Positions 56,331-64,000 of a stretch of DNA of 64,000 bases are shown piece by piece. The position numbers were made by a program, and so were the translations under genes. The notes beneath the pieces are model-generated. The model had not been told where the DNA came from. It did not search any database and saw only the letters and a list, made by a program, of their open reading frames with translations. Numbering within the stretch: position 1 is the stretch's first letter; each line of letters starts with the position of its first letter. The DNA lies in the NCBI GenBank assembly GCA_036417435.1, contig CM070904.1:60024408-60088407 (forward strand), in the 5' to 3' direction. The stretch is from Inia geoffrensis. Its lineage: Eukaryota > Chordata > Mammalia > Artiodactyla > Iniidae.

Positions 56331-56440
56331 GTGAGTGCCCAGGTAGGCGCGGGCGGGGCCGTCTGGACAGCTCCCGGGGGCGCGCGGGGCGGGCGGGCCG
56401 GCGGGCTGCCTCCCGGGCCCGGGACTTCGGGCGGCGTGCG

Positions 56441-57283
56441 GCTGGAGTCCAGCTTGACAGACTTAGGCTGGATTCTCGGAGAGAAGCCTCGGCATTCTCA
56501 TCCAGGCCATTTCTGACCTGTCTTCAGATCCCCTTCCACTTCGCTCATTTCCTCGCAAGGTCTGGGGTTATGCAAGAGCTTGCCATTTTTGCAGTCCGCC
56601 TCCTTAGTAATAAATATATGCATTTGGGGCGGGGGGAGGGGGTTCTGCGGTAATCTGGCCCTGTCCTAGGCGCCATGAGAGCTTACAGTGGATAGGAAGG
56701 GACATTCCCCGCCACAGGGAGGCCGACAATCTCCGTCCTTAGATACACAAAACACACCAGTGTGCTAATATTATCCAGAGCATCAGAAAGGCATGTGAGG
56801 ATCAAATTTTGCATGGTGCCTGCTGAGTGTAAGGAAAGCACCAAGCCATTTTCTCTGCCCTCTAGAAGTTTAGAATGCACAGTTCTATCACAAAGCCAAA
56901 TAAAAGCGTGAAGCTAATAAATGAGAATACCATAAAGTATTTTTGTCTCTACAGGTTCATTCATGCAGCAGGCATTTACTGGGTGACTGTCTGCAGTACT
57001 GCAAAAGGCTGCAAAGAAAATGGAAGATCTGGTCCCTGCAGGTCAGGAGTTTACAATCTAATTAGAAACACAAGGCAAATAGACGTGAAACCCCTAGAAA
57101 AGAATCCCCAGGTACTATACAAGCAAGAAGATGTAGCAGGCTGGGGGCATTTTTCCATAAGGGGAAGGGCTTTGTACCTGTATGACTGGTGGGAATCAGG
57201 AGAGGAAATTACATGTCAGTCAAGCAAGAGTGCCTGTATGTATTCTGGCTCTGTAGAACAACGTGGCAGGTACCTCAGTGTCA
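56441..57283. other. Unique sequence with small L2 relic
   Basis: A reverse L2-like fragment at about 56,955-57,065 (cattcatgcagcaggcattt, aggagtttacaatctaatta). No exon supported. Confidence 0.45.
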
Positions 57284-57418
57284 CTTGGCTGAAGCGTCAG
57301 TCCTGCCACTTACAAACGGTGTGACCTTGGGCACATTTTTACCCTCTTTAAGAGGGAATATAGCCTGTCTCATGAGGTTTGTTGTGCGGTTCAAATGAGA
57401 TTACACACATGTGGGAGC
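57284..57418 (+). mobile_element. MIR SINE relic
   Basis: gtcctgccacttacaaacgg, tgtgaccttgggcacatttt, ataggttttgttg-like stretch, then ggttcaaatgagattaca. Confidence 0.75.
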
Positions 57419-57519
57419 TTCTCAAGCTGCTGTGTGAAATATTCCTCAGTCGGGTCCATTTACAGCATTCTCATGTTACTGACCTCTTCTTGGTAAGCTG
57501 CTTTGTAGTATCCTCTAGG

Positions 57520-57648
57520 CTGTAAGCTCCAGGAGGGCAGGAACCAAGTTTGGTTGTGTCCACCATGTATCATCATGCCTAGCAGAGTAGCACATGTGAG
57601 TACTCAATGAAGGTTTGCTGAGTAAGTCAATAAATGAACTAATGAATC
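57520..57648 (+). mobile_element. L2 LINE 3' end
   Basis: gtaagctccaggagggcagg, tgtgtccaccatgtatcatc, tgcctagcagagtagcacat and gagtactcaatgaaggtttg are the classic L2 terminus. Confidence 0.88.
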
Positions 57649-57825
57649 CTGTTAAGCTTTTGACTGTTCCTTTTATCTCTAACTTCACAGTGGTCTTATT
57701 GTGTGGCTGGCTCAATGCAGAACCCTCTAACTCAACCCTCATGTAAACTAAGTTGTATTGCAGGAGACTCTCTGGGAGGATTCTGGGTACTTCTTGCAGC
57801 CTTGTAACATAGATAAATTGATAGA

Positions 57826-57849
57826 GTGTGTGTGTGTGTGTGTGTGTGT
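57826..57849. repeat. (GT)n microsatellite
   Basis: About 12 GT units. Confidence 0.93.
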
Positions 57850-57948
57850 ACAAAACAGGAGGATACACAAGGATACAGCCCTTCACACAAGGCCCACCAA
57901 CGCAAGGATACAGCCCAAATACAGACCTTTGGCTTGGATACCTTAATC

Positions 57949-58167
57949 CAGGGTTTCTCAACCTTGGTGCTATAGACATCTTTGGTTGGATAATTATTGT
58001 GGGGTGCTGTCCTGTGCAGTGTAAGAGGTTTTGCAGCATCCTTGACCTCTATCCATTACATGTAAATAGGACTCCCTCCACAGTCATGACAACCAAAAAT
58101 GTCTCCAGACATTGCCAAATGTCTAGGGAGGTGGGAGGAAGCAAAATCACTGCCCATTGAGAACCAC
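57949..58167. mobile_element. MER20 hAT element, near full length
   Basis: Begins cagggtttctcaaccttggt, includes gggtgctgtcctgtgcagtg, gcagcatccttgacctctat, acaaccaaaaatgtctccag and acattgccaaatgtctaggg, and ends cccattgagaaccac. Terminal inverted repeats and a possible 8-bp target duplication are visible. MER20 copies are known to act as regulatory elements in some mammalian tissues, but that says nothing certain about this copy. Confidence 0.92.
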
Positions 58168-60188
58168 GACTTACCCCAACATCTAACCCACTGATTTAAC
58201 TCTGGTGGAAAATCACACTAGTAAAGTAACTTGGAGGAAATACATCTTCTGTTATTCTCAGATTCCCAGATCTCTTCCATCGTATGTTTCAAGGAGCAGG
58301 ACTCTTGTTAATTAATTGCCTGCTGCATTGTGAATTGGCAACTCTTCTGTTTTCTGCATATCCTCCTCCTTTACGCCCAGATCAACATGTTCATTTCTAA
58401 AAGTCAACATCTTTCAAAAACTATTAGGAAACAGAGTCTTGAGCAACCTAAGAGTCCTGTACAATATTTTCCTATAAAATTGGGGAAATTTATTCCATAA
58501 AATTTTGCAGATTGTAAGTGATACAGAATATAAATTATAATTTTTAGAAATGATTTCATTTAAAATATCTAAGCAACTACAGAGAGTGCATTTTCTCTCA
58601 TCTTAAAGCCATTTCTTTTTGGCTCCCAGAGTGTTTTCCTTTCGTAATTGTATAAAGGAACATGGCTTATTAAAACCTATAAAGCAAAATTCAGCTTAGT
58701 TATATATATCAACTTTTACAAGCAAATTCTTTAGAAGAGTATTGGTGGGATGTCTGAGAGCTGGTGTTGATGAGAATCATGATGGATTGATGTGCTGCAG
58801 TTCAATTTCTAGAGGTTTCTGGAAGAAAAATAAAGAATAATGGTTGAAGGAATGAACAAACAAATTCTGGTAAGTCTGTTCATTTGATTTGGGCACGTAG
58901 AACCAAAAAAAATCCCTGCTCCCAGCAGGCAATAGTACCATGTTTACAATGCGAGCAGACATTTTTGTTCAGCAAGACAATATCATCTGTCTTATTAAAT
59001 AGTTATTTGAAGCATTGGTTTTATAGTTTTGTTCATATTTAGTTTTGGTTGTACAGTTGTGTAATGGTCACAAGCATATGGAGATTAGTTTACATCTAGT
59101 TGAGTGGTTATTCACATTTAAGTTGAGCGTTGAAAGCTGGGTAGGCATCCAAACTGCTTAGAAAAAGCACACAGTTTGAGGGCCCCATGTGGTTTATGGT
59201 AAAGCAATTCTCCCATTTCTGTTTTGTTAGACTGGAACTAGGACACATACTCTTAGGGGATCTCCAAGTTCTCTATGAAATTTGTTCTTTTGCTTCAGTT
59301 ACAATATTTTTAAAAGAAATTAATACCATATTAAAGTAATTAATATGATGCCTATTCTGGATCATATAAATGTTTACCATGCAACCATGATTCCACTACC
59401 CTTTTTTGCTATGTATCTATAAAGAACATGAAGTTTATTTAAGTGAAATTTTATAAAAATTATTTAAGGCATCACCGAAGGTCCACGGAATTTTTTTCCT
59501 TTTGAAGGTGTCCATACATTACTCAAGTGTGAGAAATACTGACCAAGCTGCATCATAACTATTCCTGACGAATGATGAATTAAAAGACCCTGAGATCTAG
59601 AATTTAGTCCTAATACTGAGGCCCATAAGAAACCAATATTATGTTCCAAAGACTGAAATGACTGGATCAGAATAGTAACAGGTGGAAGGGAAATCATAAC
59701 CTGAAAAGGTCACTAAAAATCCTATCAGGACTGGCACCCTTTTCCTCAAAAGGTAAACATTTAACCAGTTAGGACAGACACTTGTTTATCTTCCAGTTAA
59801 ACTTTCCCAGGTGTATGAATGACTCGTTGATTGTTCATTTCATACAAGACTTTATTGGACATCCACCGTATTCAAAGAACTGTGGGAGCTACAGCCACTT
59901 CCCACTTGGGAAAGTTCATCCAGTGATTCCTGGTACAGCGGGTTACGTGCAAACCAGTGTGCGGCTATGAGCCAACCATGTGATAAAAGAGGCATTACAA
60001 AACCATTGCAGAAAGGAAAGATTATTCATTAAACAATGTTGAGGCACTTGGACAAAATCCTGTTATTGCATCTTCTCACACCATTCCTGAAAATATTTCC
60101 AGAAGGAATAAAGAGTTAAACATATTTTTTAAATTATAAATTAACTCAAAAGCAAATATAGGTAGATACCTTTGGATGAGGAAAGGAC
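58168..60188. other. Unique AT-rich sequence, no gene assigned
   Basis: Possible reverse L2 fragment at about 59,820-59,905 (tttattggacatccaccgta). No supported exon. Confidence 0.45.
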
Positions 60189-60304
60189 TTTTTTTTTTTT
60201 TTGGTTCCACCACAGGGCTTGCAGGATCCCAGACCAGGAATCGAATCCAGGCCCACAGCAGTGAAAATGCCAATTCTTAACCACTGGACCGCCAGGGAAT
60301 TCCC
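60189..60304 (-). mobile_element. Short tRNA-derived SINE (related to CHR/Bov-tA type), reverse
   Basis: T run, ttccaccacagggcttgcag, gatcccagaccaggaatcga, aatgccaattcttaaccact and ggaccgccagggaattccc. Target duplication gaaaggactt on both sides. Confidence 0.88.
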
Positions 60305-60379
60305 AGAAAGGACTTTCTAAATAAAAGCTGTGGAAGAAATAAAAAAGATTGGTTGGCTTGACTATGTAAATTTTTTTCT

Positions 60380-61140
60380 TTAAAATGTCTTAGGGAACAA
60401 GCAAACAAATAAAACGGGGTGGGGGGAGCCAAGTAGGGAAGCTACTTACAACATATACTCAAAAGGGTTAAAACCTTTAATATATTAAAAAAGACTTACC
60501 AATCAACAAAATGGACCTTTTAATAGAAAGTTGGGTAGATGTCATAACAGACAAGGAAAAATAAATTTTACGTAGGAACATTAGGAAAAAGTTTACTCTA
60601 AAAATTGAAAGGGTAGTGCAAACAAAACTGAGAGAAAATGTTTTACACAATTTGCCAGCAAGTGAGCATCTTATCTGTTGGTAAGATTGACTTCTAAAGG
60701 ACATTCAGTTGCTGTGGAGAGTGTAAACTGGAAAGCAGTTTCTTGAAGATAATTAAATGATATGTATCAAATACCTTAAAAATATTTATACCTTGATACT
60801 TTAATCCCATTTCAGGAATTTATTCTATGAAAATAATCATCAATCACACAAAGATTTATATAAAAGAATGACCATCATCTAATAATTTTGGAAATGCCAA
60901 CAATAAAGCGTAAGTTGAAAAAATAGGATACAAAGATAATATTCCAATTCCATGACCCTTATAAACACACGAATCCCTCACACTCACATATACACAAAGA
61001 TGAAAGACTAGAAGGAAATTATTTCAGATGTGTGGTAATTATCTTTGAATCATGGATAGGGCTGACGTATTTTCTTCTTTACACATGTCTGTGTGTTGTA
61101 AGTTTTCTATATTACTTTCATAAGCAGAAATAATCATTAT
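60380..61140 (+). mobile_element. Old L1M 3' region
   Basis: Diverged ORF2-end and 3'-UTR order: gggttaaaacctttaatata, caatcaacaaaatggacctt, tttaatcccatttcaggaat, ttattctatgaaaataatca, gaccatcatctaataattt, agatgtgtggtaattatctt and tgtaagttttctatattac. Confidence 0.7.
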
Positions 61141-62295
61141 AAAAATAGAAATGCATATATTGTTAAAGGGTCTGACGATCATGGAACAAACCTAACTGGT
61201 GAGGAATGTGTATGGACTTATATGTGTGAAGCGGGAGTTAGGAATTAGAGAATAGAATTCAAATTAGGCATTTTTGTGCTCTGCTGGTAGGTCCATATCT
61301 TTCAGAAGAAAATTTCCCAGAGGCCTCAGAGCCTTGTCTCATTCTTTGCCTGCATCTCAGTCCCTTTGTGACTCATTTCCTTGCAACCTTGAGGGCTAGA
61401 TGCCCATCAGCCCTGTCCTGGGTCTTAGCACACATTCCGAAGCTGCTTGAGTTTCTAATTCGCTTAACTATGGTTAATTTTGCTACATTGTAGAGATGTG
61501 GATTTTTAAAAGCTACTCCCTGTGGATGAATGCCCTCAGGACAACCAAATTAATTCCTTCCTCAAATGAAACAAATATATTTCGAATATAACTGTGTAGT
61601 TCTTGGTAGAATCCAGCATTACAGTGGCTTTTTGTTTTTAAGGAACATTCCTATGCCTGACTGGTCCCTCCGAACACTGGCATCATGAAGACATTTTCAT
61701 GGATAAGAAATCAAATTAATTTTCCAAGTCCTAGTGTAGCCCTACTCTACCAATATCTAAAATCCAAAGGCTTCCTTTTTATTAACCTACTTTTGTTTAA
61801 TGAAACTCCAGAGATCAGCTGCTAAGTAAGGTTAATTACATATAGCGGAGGACTAGCTATGTGACCTTAGGCAGGTAACTTCAGATTGCAGAGCCTAGCT
61901 TCAGCCTAGCTTCTCCTCAGGTGGAAAGTGAGGGGTGAATTGCATTTCAGAGGTCTCCCGGTTTCAAAATTCCACGACTCAAGTTAGAATTACTAAGAAG
62001 CTTATTATCTGAAATTGCTGATGCTGTGTTTGACATTTTGGGGGACGAAGAGCTTAAGATTCTCTAGGAACTAACAGAAGGCCAGTGGGACTGGAGTGAA
62101 AGGAGCATATGGTGAAGTGACCAGAGAAGACTGAGGTGGCCCAGCCCGTTCATGCAGGTCTCACAAGAACAGAGCCAGGGAAGTGATTAAAGGGGTTTAA
62201 GCAGAGGAGTGAGTGACAAGTTTGCTCGATGTCATTTATCATTACACCCAAGACATCTGTACTCCTTTGTTAACAAGATTTTTCCCCTAATAATT
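61141..62295. other. Unique sequence with MIR fragment
   Basis: A MIR-like fragment at about 61,845-61,965 (ggactagctatgtgacctta, ggcaggtaacttcagattg). Otherwise unassigned. Confidence 0.45.
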
Positions 62296-62305
62296 AATTT
62301 GTTTA

Positions 62306-62497
62306 GGGCTTCCCTGGTCCGCCTGCTGATGCGGGGGATGCAGGTTCGCGCCCTGGTCCGGGAGGATCCCGCGTGCAACGGAGCGGCTGGGCCCGTGAGC
62401 CTATGGACGCTGAGCCTGCACGTCCGGAGCCTGTGCTCCGCTAAAGGGAGAGACCACAACAGTGAGAGGCCCGAGTACCGAAAAAAAAATTTAAAAA
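62306..62497 (+). mobile_element. CHR-2-type SINE with A-box deletion
   Basis: The head reads ggcttccctggtccgcctgc, so the 16 bases ggcgcagtggttgaga (the pol III A-box region) are missing. The body (cgtgcaacggagcggctggg, ggagcctgtgctccgctaaa, agtgagaggcccgagtaccg) and the A-rich tail are present. A short duplication like ttttgttta flanks it. Confidence 0.92.
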
Positions 62498-62511
62498 ATT
62501 ATTTTGTTTAA

Positions 62512-63149
62512 AAAAAAAAGATACAAATTATGCAAATACAAAAGGATATATTGTATAACAAAAAGTAAATTCCAGAATCACCATTTTCCCAGCCACCCAC
62601 CCTCTTAATGCTTCCTTACAGAAACATTGTAGACATATGAAACTATACATTGTGCACTCTTCTGTCCTTTGCTTCCTTTATCACCATATCAATAATACTA
62701 GGCCCTATTGTTAAATAGTCTTTGCTATCACAACGAAGTAATTACAAGTTTTACTACTATTATTGTTGCCCCCTTCAAGTAAGCATAGATTCACAGAAGC
62801 CTAAGACTGGAAGGGACCAAAATCTCATCTAGTCCCAGCTCTGCCTTTTACAAGGAAAAAGTTTATTGCTGAAAAGTCATGTGATTCCTCAAGGTCTCAC
62901 AACTCCTTAAGGTAAGGCTGGATTCGGAACTCTTGGCTGTCCTAATCACCTTTAGGTCCCTTTATACTTTCTGATTAGAAAGTTACACATGTTGTAATTA
63001 AAAATGCTTTTTAAATGATATGCATGGTATGATCTGATTTTTAATTTTTAAACAGATATGTATGATGCACAGAAATGAGTTTGGAAGATATGGAATAAGA
63101 TGCTGTCAGTGGTAATCTTGGCAATGCAGGTGATCTTTATACTTTTTTG
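62512..63149. other. Unique sequence with MIR-like relic
   Basis: A MIR-type fragment at about 62,785-62,960 (actggaagggaccaaaatct, catctagtcccagctctgcc). No gene seen. Confidence 0.45.
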
Positions 63150-63330
63150 GTTTTTATAGCAAGTTTATTGAGGTTAAAGTCACATACCATATAATTAACC
63201 CATTTGAGTGTACAATTCAATGGTTTTTAGGATATTCACGGAGTTTTACAGCCATCACTACAATCAATTTTAAAACATTTTCATTACCTCCAAAAGATAC
63301 CCTGTACACATTAGCTCACCACATTTACAC
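63150..63330 (-). mobile_element. Old L1 fragment, reverse
   Basis: aagtttattgaggttaaagt, cacataccatataattaacc and gtgtacaattcaatggtttt, then cctccaaaagataccctgta, match a common L1M-derived repeat in this orientation. Confidence 0.65.
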
Positions 63331-64000
63331 TTTTTATTCTTATGTTGTATTTCCTAAAAATTTTAAAGTAATTGGTACTGTTATAATAAAAATAAACAAA
63401 TCTATTAGAAAGAAAATTAAAATAATGCAATATTCACTATGAAAATATACAGAGGAAATAGAGAAAAGTATTTCAAAGGAGATAAAATCACTTAATTTTA
63501 CTATTTCTGATATAAATAGATATAAATTTGGGAAATTTTTCTCTTGGTCTTTTCTGTGCATATTTATATATTACAAGGAAATAAGCATAGTTTTCTCCTA
63601 CTTGTCTTGGTTATATTATTAGCATTTTCCCAAGTCATTAGATATTCTCTGAGTATGACTGTTTTGCCTGATTTAAGCCTATGGATAGACCACAACCTTT
63701 TACAGCATCTCATTATTTCCTTAGGATAGGTTCCTCAAAGTAGGAATCTAGATCATATTTCCAATTGCTAAGTAATTTGCACTGCTTCCGGTAGCTTGTC
63801 CATCTCACCATACCCTTTGCTGTCTTTGTCACCACACCCTCTATTATCCTTGCCAATTTGGAAATTTTAAAACTTCTATGTTTTAATTTGCATCCTCTTG
63901 ATTGCTAATGAGGTTGTACCTTGCTCATAAATATATCAACTGTTTGTATTTTTCTAATTTTCTTTTCAGTTAATGCCCTTTACCTATTATTCCATTGGAA
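63331..64000. other. AT-rich sequence, partly old L1
   Basis: 63,870-63,965 (tttaatttgcatcctcttga, ttgctaatgaggttgtacct) looks like reverse L1 ORF2 sequence; the rest is unassigned. The window ends here without a gene boundary. Confidence 0.4.

Larger units (their letters stand above)
55190..56440. promoter_or_regulatory. CpG island promoter with untranslated first exon(s)
   Basis: About 1.25 kb of very GC-rich, CpG-dense DNA in an AT-rich neighbourhood. It has many GC boxes (ggggcggggcggt, gcgggggcgggggtgg), a CCAAT box at 55,999-56,003 and no TATA box. The island is non-repetitive except for GCGGC/GGCGC runs. Long open frames cross it on both strands, but they reflect low stop frequency in GC-rich DNA. 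No ATG occurs on the minus strand between 55,393 and 55,990, and only a 7-codon uORF (ATG at 56,002-56,004) lies on the + strand before 56,331. Any first exon here is therefore probably untranslated. I cannot name the gene. Confidence 0.88.

Noticed and set aside
3830..62497. Recurrent small frames with GLSLLWPLPLRSTGSGRAGSA-like or VESPPADAGDTGS-like peptides
   Set aside because: They are translations of the CHR-2 SINE in different frames and strands, not genes.
589..62497. tRNA gene candidates (A and B boxes)
   Set aside because: The boxes belong to tRNA-derived SINEs; no cloverleaf with a complete acceptor stem is present.
1..64000. CRISPR array, operon, phage or insertion sequence of bacterial type
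   Set aside because: All repeats fit mammalian retroelements, DNA transposons or simple repeats; there are no spaced identical direct repeats and no dense coding.

Overview
This is non-coding mammalian chromosomal DNA, almost certainly from a cetacean. The main evidence is the dominant young repeat: a tRNA-derived SINE that opens with ggcttccctggtggcgcagt and carries the ccgcggagcggctgggccc core. This is the CHR-2 type of the CHR family, known from whales and dolphins. Longer CHR-1-type relatives, cetartiodactyl L1 3' ends, MaLR LTRs, Tigger and hAT elements, MIR and L2 fill in a normal eutherian background. The window holds no bacterial-style operon, rRNA, true tRNA gene or CRISPR array. I could recognise no protein-coding gene by name.

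Layout. From 1 to about 55 kb the DNA is AT-rich, repeat-laden and probably intronic or intergenic. It contains 15 recognisable CHR-1/CHR-2 copies across the whole window (14 of them on the + strand), three short SINEs of a related tRNA type, several L1 3' ends (nearly all + strand), three MLT1/MST-type LTRs plus a fourth split by a nested L1, a MER44/Tigger7-like element, MER5-like and MER20 hAT elements, and many MIR and L2 relics. Non-transposon landmarks are a ~1 kb almost pure G/A block (19.02-20.01 kb), two diverged copies of a ~0.65 kb segment 26 kb apart (6.2-7.05 kb and 32.2-32.8 kb), a G-quadruplex-like run at 23.85 kb, and several microsatellites.

At 55.2-56.4 kb there is a strong, TATA-less CpG island with GC boxes, a CCAAT box and a GGCGC pentamer run. 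It looks like the promoter and untranslated first exon(s) of a gene. Splice-donor candidates exist on both strands: GTCAGT leading leftward at 55,392, and GTGAGT/GTAGGC leading rightward at 56,331/56,343. The one-sided orientation of SINEs, L1s and LTRs to the left of the island fits a host gene transcribed leftward (- strand), whose long first intron(s) would fill 1-55 kb. A few exon-like units on the - strand (best at 14,736-14,859, weaker at 10,882-10,929, 1,834-1,944 and 1,588-1,661) agree with that. They rest only on splice-like signals and an open frame, so each could be chance.

From 56.4 kb to the right end the sequence is again AT-rich and contains MIR, L2, MER20, an old L1M, one short SINE and one damaged CHR-2. 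All repeat names are by recall of family consensus sequences. Ends are approximate to roughly 10-30 bases for old elements, and a few bases for young SINEs with target-site duplications.
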